From contig JAFGBU010000003.1 in the NCBI GenBank assembly GCA_016932995.1, positions 31,208 to 95,207 on the forward strand: a DNA stretch of 64,000 nt, given 5' to 3'. The position numbers were made by a program, and so were the translations under genes. Shown here one piece after another: positions 25,217 through 39,693 of the stretch. Source of the stretch: Desulfovibrionaceae bacterium. Its GTDB lineage: Bacteria > Desulfobacterota > Desulfovibrionia > Desulfovibrionales > Desulfovibrionaceae. The notes beneath the pieces are model-generated. The model worked only from the letters and a program-made list of their open reading frames with translations. It searched no databases and was not told where the DNA came from. The number at the start of each line of letters is the position of its first letter. Within the stretch, counting starts at the first letter, position 1.

Positions 25217-25593
25217 ACCTGGGCCGGGCCGGGGAGGCGGCCGCGGAAAGCCTGCTCAGGGCCAAGGGCTACGAGGTCCTGGAGCGCAACTGGCGCTTCC
25301 GGCAGCTGGAGCTGGACCTGATCTGCCGGGACCGCGACCGCCTGGTCTTCGTGGAGGTCAAGTCCAGGGGCCGGGCCGCGCTGGGCTCGGGCGCCGAGGC
25401 CGTGACCCGGGCCAAGCAGGCCAAGCTGAGCAAGGCCGCGGCCAGGTATTTGTCCGAGAACGGGCTCTGGGGCCGGGCCTGCCGTTTCGACCTGGTCCTG
25501 GTGCGCGAGTCCGAGGCCGGGCTTGTGGCCGAGCACCTGATCGACGCCTTCGAGGTCCGCCTGGACGGCGAACAGGGCTGGCAGCCCTGGTAG
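25198..25593 (+). CDS. yraN: YraN/UPF0102 family endonuclease-like protein
   Basis: The GTG at 25198 gives 131 residues, preceded by SD CGGAGG; the much longer open frame upstream is only a shadow of rnhB. Motifs typical of UPF0102 are '[20 protein letters not shown]', the PD-(D/E)xK-like core ELDLICRD...VFVEVKSRG and '[20 protein letters not shown]'. Family members are predicted nucleases, usually next to rnhB, as here, but their cellular role is not established. It overlaps the end of rnhB by 19 bp. Confidence 0.9.
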   Translation: MPAGPLDLGRAGEAAAESLLRAKGYEVLERNWRFRQLELDLICRDRDRLVFVEVKSRGRAALGSGAEAVTRAKQAKLSKAAARYLSENGLWGRACRFDLVLVRESEAGLVAEHLIDAFEVRLDGEQGWQPW

Positions 25594-25620
25594 GTCGCCG
25601 GGCCCTTTCGGCCCGATCCC

Positions 25621-27990
<2,370 letters not shown>

Positions 27991-28005
27991 GCTGCGCGCC
28001 GCCGG

Positions 28006-29997
28006 CTAGAACCTTTCGAACTCGCCCTGGTCCGGTCCGGCGGCCATGTCCAGGGCCAGGCCCTGGTCCCCGGTCTGGACGGGCAGGGGCTGCCTGGCGG
28101 CCGGGATACGGCCCTGGCCGCGTTTGAGGACCGCGACCTTTTCGGGCTCGGCCGGGCGGCCCTCGGCGCGGGTCCCGGAGCGGAAATAGGACATGGTCTG
28201 CTGGAGCTGCTCGGCCTGGGCCGAGAGCTCCTCGGACGTGGAGGCCATCTCCTCGGCCGCGGCCGCGTTCTGCTGGATGACCTGGTCGAGCTGCTGCAGC
28301 GCGGTGTTGATCTGCTCGGCCCCGGTGCTCAGCTCGTTGCTGGCCGCGGATATCTCCTGGACCAGGTCCGCGGTCTTCTGGATGTCCGGCACGATGCCCT
28401 CGAGCATCTTGCCGGCGTTTTCGGCCACGTCCAGGCTGCTCGCGGACAGCTCGCTGATCTCCCTGGCCGCCAGGCCGCTCCTTTCGGCCAGCTTGCGGAC
28501 CTCGGCCGCGACCACGGCGAAGCCCTTGCCGTGCTCCCCGGCCCTGGCCGCCTCTATGGCCGCGTTCAGGGCCAGGAGATTGGTCTGCCGGGCGATCTCC
28601 TCGATGATGGATATCTTTTCCGCGATGTCGCGCATGGCCGACACGGTCCGGGCCACGGCCTGGCCGCCCTCGCGGGCGTCCTGGGCCGCCTTGACCGCGA
28701 TCCGGTCGGTCTCCCCGGCGTTGTCCGTGGTCTGGCGGATGTTGCCGACCATCTGCTCCATGGACGAGGAGACCTCCTGCACGGACGCGGCCTGCTCGGT
28801 CGCGCCCTGGGACAGGCTCTGGCTGGAGGCGGACAACTGCTGGCTGCCCGCGGCCACGTTCTCGGCCCCGGACCTGACCTCTCCGACCACCTCCCGGAGC
28901 TTGGCGGCCATGTCCCTCAAGGCCTTGGCCAGGACGCCGACCTCGTCCTTCTGATCGACGTCGATGTCCGCGCCCAGGTCGCCGCCGGACACGCTGCGGG
29001 CAAAGGTCAGGCCCTTGTTGATCGGCCTGGACACGCCCCTGGTTATGAGCACGGCCGCCAGCAGGCCGAACAACAGGGCCGTGCCGGCCGCCCAGAGCAC
29101 GAGCGAGTTGACCCTGGCGGTCGCGGAGAGCATCTCGCTGCGCTGCTTGGCGCTGGCCTGCTCGCAATGCTTCTGGACCAGCCTGGCGTTGTCCACCATG
29201 TCCTTCTCGGCCTGGTTCTGGGCCGAGACTATGCCCCGGTATTTTTCGCAGGCCGAGGCGTACTCGGCCAGGGAGGCCTTGATCGCGGCCTCGAGCTCGG
29301 CCACCCCGGCCAGGCCCGCGCCCGCGGCGCCGAAGGCCTTAAGGCCCGAGCGCACGCCGTCCAGGGCCTGGGCCACCCCGGCCCAGGCCTGTTCGTTCTT
29401 GTCCCTGATGTAGTAGAGCATGGCGATGCGCAGGAACAAAAAATTCTGCAACAGGTCGTTTTCCAGGGCCAGGGACGCGGCGCGCCACCTGGACACAAGG
29501 TCCGCGTCCTTGGCCCTGAGGGCGCTGGCCGCGCCCGGCCCGGCCGCCTCGGCCCGGAATCGGGCCGAGGCCTCCATGATCCTGGCGCACTCGCCCTTCC
29601 AGATCGGGAACAGGGCCTTGGTCTGGTCCTCCAGCTCCACGGTCTTTTTGAACGCCGCCTCGTAGCCCTTGACCGCGGAGAGCGCGTCGGTCATGCGCCC
29701 CTTGTCCTCTTGGTCCGTGAATCCGTCCCGGCTGGCCGCCGCGGCCTGGGCCATGGCCGCGGTCGCGGCCAGGACCTTGTCCGCGTATTCCGGCTGCCCG
29801 CGCAGGATGTAGTTTTTCTCCTGGCGCCGGGATTCCAGGATGCCCTTGACCAGTCCGTTCATGTCCTCGGAGGTCTTGGCCTTGCCGGCGACAATGGCCA
29901 GGCCCAGGATCGCGCCGGCCGAGACCGCGGCGGTCAGGACCAGGACGGCCCCGAAGCCCAGTCCGAGCTTTATCCACAGCTTGAGATTTTTGAACAT
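28006..29997 (-). CDS. Methyl-accepting chemotaxis protein with helical bimodular-type sensor
   Basis: A 663-residue chemoreceptor. TM1 is at 11-35, then a long all-helical periplasmic region (40-295) resembling an HBM four-helix sensor ('[12 protein letters not shown]' is typical), TM2 at 298-318, HAMP to about 372, and the conserved signalling hairpin '[20 protein letters not shown]' with [21 protein letters not shown] around 466-507. It relays ligand binding to CheA/CheW. The C-terminal 60 residues are a loose tail without a CheR-binding pentapeptide. It has its own promoter and is followed after 15 bp by the hybrid kinase. Confidence 0.93.
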   Translation of the reverse strand: MFKNLKLWIKLGLGFGAVLVLTAAVSAGAILGLAIVAGKAKTSEDMNGLVKGILESRRQEKNYILRGQPEYADKVLAATAAMAQAAAASRDGFTDQEDKGRMTDALSAVKGYEAAFKKTVELEDQTKALFPIWKGECARIMEASARFRAEAAGPGAASALRAKDADLVSRWRAASLALENDLLQNFLFLRIAMLYYIRDKNEQAWAGVAQALDGVRSGLKAFGAAGAGLAGVAELEAAIKASLAEYASACEKYRGIVSAQNQAEKDMVDNARLVQKHCEQASAKQRSEMLSATARVNSLVLWAAGTALLFGLLAAVLITRGVSRPINKGLTFARSVSGGDLGADIDVDQKDEVGVLAKALRDMAAKLREVVGEVRSGAENVAAGSQQLSASSQSLSQGATEQAASVQEVSSSMEQMVGNIRQTTDNAGETDRIAVKAAQDAREGGQAVARTVSAMRDIAEKISIIEEIARQTNLLALNAAIEAARAGEHGKGFAVVAAEVRKLAERSGLAAREISELSASSLDVAENAGKMLEGIVPDIQKTADLVQEISAASNELSTGAEQINTALQQLDQVIQQNAAAAEEMASTSEELSAQAEQLQQTMSYFRSGTRAEGRPAEPEKVAVLKRGQGRIPAARQPLPVQTGDQGLALDMAAGPDQGEFERF

Positions 29998-30067
29998 GGC
30001 TAAGCCCCTTGGGTTTGTTCATGGTTTTGCCCGCCAGTGGGCAGGGGAGGCGGCCCTTAAGTATTAT

Positions 30068-30096
30068 CTTATATAAATAGTCAGGATGCTAATCAA
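30068..30096 (-). promoter_or_regulatory. Sigma-70-like promoter of the chemoreceptor/kinase operon
   Basis: On the minus strand TTGATT (30096-30091), 17-bp spacer, TATAAG (30073-30068). It lies about 70 bp upstream of the ATG at 29997, which has AAGGGG as SD. The surrounding gap 29998-30208 is AT-rich compared with the genes and otherwise shows no feature. Confidence 0.65.
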
Positions 30097-30208
30097 GTCT
30101 TTCTATAAAAATTATCTCCGGCCGAAAAAAGGCCTTTCGCCCCCGGCCCGCGGATGCTATGCCGGGCATGCGGCCGGGAAGAGACATCCGGCCGCGCGAG
30201 GCAGAGAC

Positions 30209-31072
30209 GTGAGCGAGGCAGAAAAAGGCCGTTCCCTGGCCCCGGCCCTCTATGTGGTGGCCACGCCCCTGGGCAATCCCGCGGACCTCTCGCCCCGGGC
30301 CCGCCTGGTTTTGGCCCTGGCGGACCTGGTCCTGGCCGAGGACACCAGGCGGGCCGGGCTGCTGTTCAGGCGGCTGGGCGTAGAGCGCAGGGCCGGCCGG
30401 GGGTTCGTCAGCTTTTTCGAGCACAACGAGGCCCAGAAGACGGGCCGGGTGGTCAAGGCCCTGGAACGCGGCCTGAGCGTGGCCCTGATCTCGGACGCGG
30501 GCACGCCCCTGATCTCGGACCCCGGCTACAGGCTGGTCCGGGCCTGCCGGGAAAAGGGCCTGCCCGTGATCCCGGTGCCCGGCCCGTCCGCGGCCCTGGC
30601 CGCGCTCTCCTGCTGCGGCCTGCCCCCGCAGCCGTTCACTTTCCTGGGCTTTTTGCCCCGGTCCGCGGCGGACCTGAAAAGGCTTTTTCTGGTCCACGCG
30701 GACACCGGGGCCAGCCTGGTGTTTTTCGAGAGCAAGAACCGGCTGGCCAAGACCCTGGCCCTGGCCGGCCGGGTCCTGGGCGACAGGCCGGTCTGCCTGG
30801 CCAGGGAATTGACCAAGGATCACGAGGAGTTTATCCTTGGCCGCCTGCCCGGGGCCGAGGCCCTGGCCAAGGCGCTCAGGGGCGAGATCACCGTGGTCGT
30901 CGGCCCGTTGGAGTCCCCGGCCAAAAGCGATGAGCAGGAACTGGCGCGGCTCATCCGGGAGGAGGCCGCTTCCGGCGGCAGGCCCAAGGACCTTGCCCGC
31001 CGCGTGGCGGCCAGGGCCCGGGGCTGGACAGCAAAGGCCGTGTATGAAAAAATGCGCCATGCATCCGAGTGA
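30209..31072 (+). CDS. rsmI: RsmI, 16S rRNA (cytidine1402-2'-O)-methyltransferase
   Basis: 287 residues from GTG 30209; the longer frame from 30086 has no family similarity in its first 40 residues. Tetrapyrrole-methylase fold with LYVVATPLGNPADLSPRA, the DTRRAGLLFRRLG block, SDAGTPLISDPGYRLV, VPGPSAALAALSCCGLP and FTFLGFLPR, all RsmI signatures. It adds the 2'-O-methyl group of m4Cm1402 in the ribosomal P site using SAM. The SD is weak (GAGG). It overlaps the PTS EIID gene at its end. Confidence 0.95.
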   Translation: MSEAEKGRSLAPALYVVATPLGNPADLSPRARLVLALADLVLAEDTRRAGLLFRRLGVERRAGRGFVSFFEHNEAQKTGRVVKALERGLSVALISDAGTPLISDPGYRLVRACREKGLPVIPVPGPSAALAALSCCGLPPQPFTFLGFLPRSAADLKRLFLVHADTGASLVFFESKNRLAKTLALAGRVLGDRPVCLARELTKDHEEFILGRLPGAEALAKALRGEITVVVGPLESPAKSDEQELARLIREEAASGGRPKDLARRVAARARGWTAKAVYEKMRHASE

Positions 31073-31871
31073 AGCGGCGGGGTCCGGACCCGGAACAGCG
31101 GCCGCCAGGGGCAGGGCGTTTTTCAGCTGCCTGCTGAGGAGCTATCTGGTCGGGGCCTGCTTCAACACCCGCGGACTGCAGAACATCGGCTTTGCATACG
31201 CCATGCAGCCGGGACTCGCGGTCATCCACGCCGACGAGCAGGGCCTGAGGCAGGCCAGGAAGCGCTATCTGGAGCACTACCACTCCCACCCGTTCTGGGC
31301 GCCTTGCCTGGTGGGCATCTTCTTGTCCGTGGAAATGCACATAGCGTCCGGACTCCTGCCCGCGCACGCCCTGGACAAGGTCAAGGAGACCACCGGCTAC
31401 ACCCTGTCGGCCATCGGCGACTCGGTCTTTGCCGGCAGCCTGTTGGTGTTCTGGTCCCTGTCCACCTGCTGTTTGCTGGTCTCCGGATGCCGCGCCGCGC
31501 CGCTGTTTTTGGGGCTGTTTTTCCTTTGCGGGCTGCAGGCCTTCCGGGCGTTCACCTTCTGGGCCGGGGTCAGGGGCGGATTCAGGTTCCTGGAAAGGCT
31601 CAAGCACTGGAACCTCATAAACTGGGGCCAGCGCGTCAAGTGCCTGAACGCCGGGCTGCTGCTCTGGCTGTGGGTGCTTGTCTGGCCCAGGCCGCTGGCC
31701 TGGTGGCAATGGGCCTTCGGGGCCCTGGGCATGGCCGCGCTGGGCAAGATGACCTACAGGTTCTGCCTCCCCCGGGAAGTGGTCATCGTGTTGTTTTTAC
31801 TGGCCTGGGCCCTGTTCCCGGTGGCCGTCCGGGACCTCCGGGGGGTCTTGACCGGCCTGGGCCTGTCCTGA
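31044..31871 (+). CDS. PTS mannose/fructose/sorbose-family EIID membrane component
   Basis: About 275 residues from ATG 31044 (AAAGG upstream); ATG 31059 is an alternative. Family signature 'NTRGLQNIGFAYAMQPGL' near the N-terminus, then 'HPFWAPCLVGIFLSVEMHIA', and several hydrophobic helices at the C-terminus. EIID normally works with EIIC as the sugar channel, fed by phosphorylated EIIA/EIIB. Here it overlaps rsmI by 29 bp and lies 6 bp before ptsH, but no EIIA, EIIB or EIIC gene is in the window. Either those are elsewhere or EIID has a regulatory role. Confidence 0.88.
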   Translation: MKKCAMHPSEAAGSGPGTAAARGRAFFSCLLRSYLVGACFNTRGLQNIGFAYAMQPGLAVIHADEQGLRQARKRYLEHYHSHPFWAPCLVGIFLSVEMHIASGLLPAHALDKVKETTGYTLSAIGDSVFAGSLLVFWSLSTCCLLVSGCRAAPLFLGLFFLCGLQAFRAFTFWAGVRGGFRFLERLKHWNLINWGQRVKCLNAGLLLWLWVLVWPRPLAWWQWAFGALGMAALGKMTYRFCLPREVVIVLFLLAWALFPVAVRDLRGVLTGLGLS

Positions 31872-31877
31872 GCGCGG

Positions 31878-32219
31878 ATGAAAAAAAGCAGTGAGATCAT
31901 GAACCGACAGGACAACGAAAAGGCCGTGGCCGGTTCGGGGGCAGGCGACGTGCTCTCGCGCCAGGTGGTGGTCTCCAACCAGCTGGGCCTTCACGCCAGG
32001 CCGGCCGGGGTCTTGGCCCAGGAGGCCCAGAACTTCGCCTCCAAGATCCAGCTGGTCAGCCAGGAGCAGGAGGTGGACGCCAAGAGCATACTGGACATCC
32101 TGACCCTGGCCGCGGCCCGGGGCAGCGCCATCGAGATCAGGGCCAGGGGCGAGGACGCGGAACGGGCCCTGGACCGGCTGGAGCGCCTTTTCCTGACCCG
32201 GTTCGGGGAGAAGAAGTAA
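31878..32219 (+). CDS. ptsH: Phosphocarrier protein HPr
   Basis: 113 residues. The phosphorylated histidine is H39 in 'NQLGLHARPAGVLAQEA', and the HPr-kinase serine position is S70 in DAKSILDILTLAA. HPr takes phosphate from enzyme I and gives it to EIIA. The protein has about 25 extra N-terminal residues compared with classic HPr (start MKKSSEIMNRQDNEKAVAGS). A start at M8 (31899) would shorten this, and neither start has a clear SD. It overlaps ptsI by one base (taATG). Confidence 0.93.
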   Translation: MKKSSEIMNRQDNEKAVAGSGAGDVLSRQVVVSNQLGLHARPAGVLAQEAQNFASKIQLVSQEQEVDAKSILDILTLAAARGSAIEIRARGEDAERALDRLERLFLTRFGEKK

Positions 32220-34003
32220 TGGCCGAGAGCGTCATCAGGGGCACCCCGGTCTCCTCGGGCATCGCCATAGGCAAGGCCTTTTTCGTCAACCGCAGCTACC
32301 AGTCCCTCTTGCCCAGGCAGACCATCGGCCCGTTCCAGGTCCCGGCCGAGGTGGCCAGGCTCAAGGCCGCGTTCGCCGAGGCCCAGAAGGAGCTGGTCGA
32401 GGTGCGCAAGAGGATGCCCAAGGAGCTCAAGGAGTACAAGCTCATCCTCGACTCGCACCTGATGATGCTCAAGGACCCCAAGCTCGTGGACCTGGCCGCC
32501 AAGTACATCCGCGAGCTGCACGTCAACGCCGAGTGGGCCCTGGAAAAGGCCGTGGCCGAGGTGGACAAGACCTTCCGGGACATCGGGGACGTCTACATCC
32601 GCGAGCGCATCCAGGACGTGCGCGTGGTCGCGGACAGGGTCCAGTCCAGGCTCATCGGCCGGGGCGCCGAGGTCAGGGAGGCGCCGGGCCGGTACATCAT
32701 CGTGGCCCACGACCTGTCCCCGGCCGACACCGTGGAGCTGGAGCTGAACAAGGTCATGGCCTTTGCCACGGTCCAGGGCGGCAAGACCTCGCACACCGGC
32801 ATCATGGCCCGGACCATGGGCCTGCCCGCCCTGGTCGGGGTGGCCGGGCTCGACACCCTGGTCAGCGACGGCGACCTGGTGATCGTGGACGGCATCGGCG
32901 GCAAGGTCCTGGTCAACCCGGACGACGACGAGCTGGCCAAGTACCACGACCTGGAGCTCCAGTTCGAGGCCTACCAGCGCAGGATCATCCGCAGCAGCCA
33001 GCTCCCGGCCGAGACCATCGACGGCTACCGGGTCCAGGTCCTGGCCAACATAGAGCTCTTCGAGGAGGTCGCCGCGGTCATCGACAACGGCGGCGAGGGC
33101 ATCGGCCTGTTCCGCAGCGAATACTCCTACCTCAACCGCGCCAGCCTTCCGGACGAGGACGAGCTGGCCGAGGAGTACACGGACCTGGCGGCGATCATGG
33201 CCCCGCGCAAGGTGATCCTGCGCACCCTGGACCTGGGCGCGGACAAGTTCATCAGCACCTTCGGCCGGCTGGACGAGGCCAACCCGGCCATGGGCCTGCG
33301 GGCCATACGCTTCTGCCTCAAGCATCCGGAGATGTTCAAGACCCAGCTGCGGGCCATCTGCCGGGCCAGCGCCTTCGGCAACGTCTCGATCATGTTCCCC
33401 ATGATCTCCGGGCTGCGCGAGATACGCCAGGCCAAGGCCAAGCTGGTCCAGGCCCAGGACGAGCTCAGGCGCGAGGGCGTGGCCTTCAACCCCGAGATGC
33501 CGGTGGGCATCATGATCGAGCTGCCCGCCGCGGTGATGATCGCCGAGATACTGGCCCAGGAGGTGGACTTCTTCAGCATCGGGACCAACGACCTGATCCA
33601 GTACAGCCTGGGCATCGACCGCTCCAACCACCACGTCTCCTACCTCTACCAGCCCCTGCACCCGGCCGCCCTGCGCTCCATCAAGCACGTGGTGGACGCG
33701 GCCCACGAGGCGGGCATCGAGGTCAGCCTGTGCGGCGAGGTGGCCTCGGATCCCTATTGCGTGCCCATCCTCATGGGCATGCAGATAGACTGCATCAGCC
33801 TTTCGCCCAAGGCCATCCCGGGCATCAAGCGCATCATCCGCCAGACCAGGATGGAGGACTGCCGGGCCCTGCTCAAAGAGGTCGTGGACTGCCGCACCGT
33901 GAACAGGATCAACCGCCTGGTCAAGGAGACCATATTCAAGCGCTATCCGGAGGAGCTGACCTTTTTCGCCTCGCTTTTGGACAGCGACGAGCTGGGCGGC
34001 TAG
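32219..34003 (+). CDS. ptsI: PTS enzyme I, phosphoenolpyruvate-protein phosphotransferase
   Basis: 594 residues, full length. Phosphohistidine H192 in [15 protein letters not shown]; the PEP-binding barrel has '[15 protein letters not shown]', '[16 protein letters not shown]' and the catalytic cysteine in [12 protein letters not shown]. It transfers phosphate from PEP to HPr. The active-site neighbourhood reads GEVASDP where E. coli has GEMAGD, a mild change. Translationally coupled to ptsH by a 1-base overlap; smpB follows after 7 bp. Confidence 0.96.
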   Translation: MAESVIRGTPVSSGIAIGKAFFVNRSYQSLLPRQTIGPFQVPAEVARLKAAFAEAQKELVEVRKRMPKELKEYKLILDSHLMMLKDPKLVDLAAKYIRELHVNAEWALEKAVAEVDKTFRDIGDVYIRERIQDVRVVADRVQSRLIGRGAEVREAPGRYIIVAHDLSPADTVELELNKVMAFATVQGGKTSHTGIMARTMGLPALVGVAGLDTLVSDGDLVIVDGIGGKVLVNPDDDELAKYHDLELQFEAYQRRIIRSSQLPAETIDGYRVQVLANIELFEEVAAVIDNGGEGIGLFRSEYSYLNRASLPDEDELAEEYTDLAAIMAPRKVILRTLDLGADKFISTFGRLDEANPAMGLRAIRFCLKHPEMFKTQLRAICRASAFGNVSIMFPMISGLREIRQAKAKLVQAQDELRREGVAFNPEMPVGIMIELPAAVMIAEILAQEVDFFSIGTNDLIQYSLGIDRSNHHVSYLYQPLHPAALRSIKHVVDAAHEAGIEVSLCGEVASDPYCVPILMGMQIDCISLSPKAIPGIKRIIRQTRMEDCRALLKEVVDCRTVNRINRLVKETIFKRYPEELTFFASLLDSDELGG

Positions 34004-34010
34004 CCGAGAC

Positions 34011-34487
34011 ATGACCGGCAAGAAGAGCGGCCCGCCCGGGCAGAGGCCCATCGCCCTGAACAAGCAGGCCAGGCGGCTCTACGAGCTCTTGGACAGCCTG
34101 GAGGCCGGCCTGGTCCTGACCGGGTCCGAGGTCAAGTCCCTGCGCCAGGGCCGGGTCTCGTTCAAGGACGGCTACGTGTCCTTCAGGGAGGGCGAGGCCT
34201 GGCTGGTGGGCGTGCACATCGCGCCCTACGAGAACGCGGGCTACGCCCAGCACGACCCGGAGCGGCCCAGGAAGCTGCTCTTGCGCCGCAGCGAGATATC
34301 CTCGCTCAGGGCCAGGGCCGAGCAGAAGGGCCTGACCGTGGTCCCGGTGAAGCTCTATTTCAGCCGCGGCAGGGTCAAGCTGGAGATCGCCCTGGGCAAG
34401 GGCAAGAAGGTCCACGACCGCCGCGAGGACATCAGAACCAGGGACATGGCGCGGGACACGGCCCGCCAGCTGGCGGGCCGCGACTAG
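34011..34487 (+). CDS. smpB: SsrA-binding protein SmpB
   Basis: 158 residues with '[20 protein letters not shown]', [20 protein letters not shown] and the basic C-terminal helix '[20 protein letters not shown]'. SmpB delivers tmRNA to stalled ribosomes. Start ATG 34011, 7 bp after ptsI. The tmRNA gene ssrA was not found in this window. Confidence 0.96.
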   Translation: MTGKKSGPPGQRPIALNKQARRLYELLDSLEAGLVLTGSEVKSLRQGRVSFKDGYVSFREGEAWLVGVHIAPYENAGYAQHDPERPRKLLLRRSEISSLRARAEQKGLTVVPVKLYFSRGRVKLEIALGKGKKVHDRREDIRTRDMARDTARQLAGRD

Positions 34488-34518
34488 CGCCTCAACATCC
34501 AGGATCCCGGAGCAGATC

Positions 34519-35907
34519 ATGAAGCCCTTTCCCAAGGAGCTCTCGCTCAGGCACAAGCGCTTTCTCGGACGCCTGTTCCCGGGCGACGCCTGCCTGCTCA
34601 CGCCCGAGGGCGCCGTGGCCTTCGGCGCGGACTCCTCGCGGTGCTTCGCCCCGCCGTTCGCCGTGGTCCGGCCCGAGCGCCTGGACCAGGTCCGCGAGCT
34701 TCTGGCCTGGGCCCAGGCCGAGCGCATGCCGCTATATCCTCGCTCGCGGGGCACGGGCATGGTCGGCGGCAGCGTGCCGGTCATGGGCGGGCTGGTGGTC
34801 TCCTGCCTGCGCATGAACCGGGTCAAGGAGATCGACCCCGACGATTTCGTGGCCGTGGTCGAGCCGGGCGTGGTCACGGCCGAGCTCAAGGCCCTGGCCG
34901 CGGAAAAGGGTCTTTTCTATCCCCCGGACCCGGCCAGTGTGAAGATTTCGACCATCGGCGGCAACATGGCCACCTGCGCCGGGGGCATGTGCGCGCTCAA
35001 GTACGGGGTGACCAGGGACTTCGTGCTCGGCCTGGAAATGGTCCTGCCCGGGGGCCGGGTGCTGCGCACCGGCGGCCGGAGCCACAAGAACGTGGTCGGC
35101 CTGGACCTGACCCGGCTTCTGGTCGGCTCGGCCGGGACCCTGGCCCTGGTCAGCGAGATCACCCTCAAGCTCCTGCCCCTGCCCGAGTCCACGGCCACGG
35201 TCCTGGCCTGCTTCGGCTCCCTGGAGCAGGCCATGGCCGGGGCGCATGCCGTGTTCAGGGCCGGAATTCTGCCCGCGGCCCTGGAGTTCATGGACGACAT
35301 GGCGGTCAAGGCCGTGGCCCTGGCCTCGGACCCGCCCTGGCCCGAGACCCCGGGCGCTGTGCTCCTGTTCAGGCTGGACGGCGGAAGCGCGGCTGTGGCC
35401 GTGGAGGCCGAGAGGCTGGAAAAGGTCCTTTCGGCCGTGTCGCCGCTTGATCTGATCCGGGCCCAGGGCCCGGACGAGGAGCGGCTCTGGGAGGCGCGCA
35501 GGCTGATCAGCCCGGCGTCGTTCCAGTTCGGGCCGGACAAGCTCGGCGAGGACGTGGCCGTGCCCAGGGGCCGGACCGCAGAGGCCGTGGCCGGATTCAG
35601 GGACATCGGCCAGAGACACGGCCTGGCCGTGGTCTGCTTCGGGCACCTGGGCGACGGCAACATCCACGTGAACATCATGTACGACGCCCGCGACCAGGCC
35701 CAGAACCTGGCCGCGGCCAGGGCCAAGGAGGAGGTCTTCAGGCTGAGCCTGTCCCTGGGCGGGACCCTGTCCGGGGAGCACGGCACCGGCCTGACCAAGA
35801 AGGACTATCTGTCCTGGCAGCTGGGCGAGGCCGAGATGGAGGTCATGTCCGGGCTCAAGGCGGTCTTTGACCCGGCCGGGATCATGAACCCGGGCAAGGG
35901 CTGGTAG
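34519..35907 (+). CDS. FAD-linked 2-hydroxyacid (D-lactate/glycolate) dehydrogenase subunit, GlcD-type
   Basis: 462 residues of the VAO/GlcD family. The FAD-binding PP-loop region is 'YPRSRGTGMVGGSVPVMGG', with 'TIGGNMATCAGGMCALKYG' and 'GRSHKNVVGLDLTRLLVGSA'; the C-terminal part has 'CFGHLGDGNIHVNIMYD' and LSGEHGTGLTKKDYL, where the histidines bind substrate. It oxidises a 2-hydroxyacid such as D-lactate or glycolate and passes electrons to the partner iron-sulfur protein. Its stop shares one base with the start of that gene. Substrate cannot be fixed by sequence; D-lactate is likely in a sulfate reducer. Confidence 0.88.
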   Translation: MKPFPKELSLRHKRFLGRLFPGDACLLTPEGAVAFGADSSRCFAPPFAVVRPERLDQVRELLAWAQAERMPLYPRSRGTGMVGGSVPVMGGLVVSCLRMNRVKEIDPDDFVAVVEPGVVTAELKALAAEKGLFYPPDPASVKISTIGGNMATCAGGMCALKYGVTRDFVLGLEMVLPGGRVLRTGGRSHKNVVGLDLTRLLVGSAGTLALVSEITLKLLPLPESTATVLACFGSLEQAMAGAHAVFRAGILPAALEFMDDMAVKAVALASDPPWPETPGAVLLFRLDGGSAAVAVEAERLEKVLSAVSPLDLIRAQGPDEERLWEARRLISPASFQFGPDKLGEDVAVPRGRTAEAVAGFRDIGQRHGLAVVCFGHLGDGNIHVNIMYDARDQAQNLAAARAKEEVFRLSLSLGGTLSGEHGTGLTKKDYLSWQLGEAEMEVMSGLKAVFDPAGIMNPGKGW

Positions 35908-37082
35908 TGGCCCGGGACAGGCCGGACAGACCAGAGGCCTTTTCCGAGGAGCATTGCGTGCTCTGCGGCCGCTGCCTGGAGGTCTGCCCCCTGTTCGCGG
36001 CCACCCGGCGCGAGGAGCTCGGCCCCAGGGCCAAGGCCCTGCTGGCCCAGCTCATGGAGGCCGAGCCCCCCCTGACGCCCAGGCCCGCGGCGGCCAGGCT
36101 GGCCTCCCTGTGCCTGGGCTGCGGCCGGTGCAGGGGCGTCTGCCCCCAGGGCGTGGACATCCCGGACCTGGTGGCCCGGCTCAGGCGCGAGCACCCGGGG
36201 TTTGCGACCTGGGTCTGGGAGCAGGCCCTGACCAGGGCGCGCCGGACCTGGCCCCTGGCGGCCAGGGCCGCGGGCCTGGCGCCCGAGGGGCTTTCCCCCG
36301 AGCGCCTGGGCCTGACCCTCAAGTGCCTGGCCGGGCTCAGGCCCGGCCAGGGTCCGGGCCGTTGGCTGACCGTCGAGAGGTTTCCGGACCAGGTCCGGGG
36401 CAGGGACGCGCTGCTGTTTTCCGGGTGCCTGGCCGAGAACGTGTTCGGCCACTGGAAGGCCGCCGCCCGCAGGCTCCTGGACGGGCTCGGGGCCCGGGTG
36501 GCCGAGGCGGACTGGGCCTGCTGCGGGGACAGCCTGGGCAAGGCCGGCCTGGCCCGGGCCCAGGACCGGGCCAGGGCCCGAAACATCGAGGTCTGGCGCG
36601 AGGCGGGCAGGCCCCTGATCGCGGTCTTCTGCGCCACCTGCCTGTCCGGGCTCTCGGACTACGCCCAGGACCCCGGCCTGTTCGCGGACCGGGCCGAGGC
36701 CGAGGCCTGGATTTCGAGCCTTGCGCCCCTGTCCGGGCTTTTAAAGGCCGCCCGGTTCGTGCTATCCCCGGACGCGCCCAAGGCCGTTGCCTATCACCGG
36801 CCCTGCCACGCGGACCGGGCCGATTCGGACTTCGAGCTGCTCTCCTTGGCCCTGGGACCCGGGCTGGTCCTGGACACCCGGGGCCAGTGCTGCGGGTTCG
36901 GCGGGGTCATGCAGCTCGCCGCGCCCGGGCTCTGCGCCGAGGTCGCGGCCAGGTGCTGGCAGGCCCTGTCCAAGGGCCCGGCCCGAACCGTGCTCACCGG
37001 GTGCTCGGCCTGCGTGGTCCAGCTCAGGGCCAGCGCGCCCGAGGGGGTCCTGGTCGGGCACTGGCTTGAAATTATCTCCTAG
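35907..37082 (+). CDS. GlcF/LldE-like iron-sulfur subunit of a 2-hydroxyacid dehydrogenase
   Basis: 391 residues from GTG 35907, which overlaps the TAG of the flavoprotein gene by one base. Two ferredoxin motifs lie near the N-terminus ([12 protein letters not shown] and [12 protein letters not shown]), followed by two CCG-type cysteine domains ([13 protein letters not shown] and [12 protein letters not shown]), which are typical of GlcF and HdrD-like quinone-linked subunits. It carries electrons from the GlcD-type flavin towards menaquinone. Ends 40 bp before secA. Confidence 0.88.
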   Translation: MARDRPDRPEAFSEEHCVLCGRCLEVCPLFAATRREELGPRAKALLAQLMEAEPPLTPRPAAARLASLCLGCGRCRGVCPQGVDIPDLVARLRREHPGFATWVWEQALTRARRTWPLAARAAGLAPEGLSPERLGLTLKCLAGLRPGQGPGRWLTVERFPDQVRGRDALLFSGCLAENVFGHWKAAARRLLDGLGARVAEADWACCGDSLGKAGLARAQDRARARNIEVWREAGRPLIAVFCATCLSGLSDYAQDPGLFADRAEAEAWISSLAPLSGLLKAARFVLSPDAPKAVAYHRPCHADRADSDFELLSLALGPGLVLDTRGQCCGFGGVMQLAAPGLCAEVAARCWQALSKGPARTVLTGCSACVVQLRASAPEGVLVGHWLEIIS

Positions 37083-37122
37083 GTGCTTATATCTCTCGCC
37101 CAAGGACGTTGGAGAGAAAAGA

Positions 37123-39672
<2,550 letters not shown>

Positions 39673-39693
39673 CCCCGGAGAGGGCCCTGCGGC

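Noticed and set aside
31991..34063. A 690-codon frame antisense to ptsI
   Set aside because: Shadow of ptsI; no recognisable domain or SD.
39673..39693. A terminator between secA and the convergent kinase gene
   Set aside because: The 21-bp gap has GC-rich partial repeats but no T-run on either strand.
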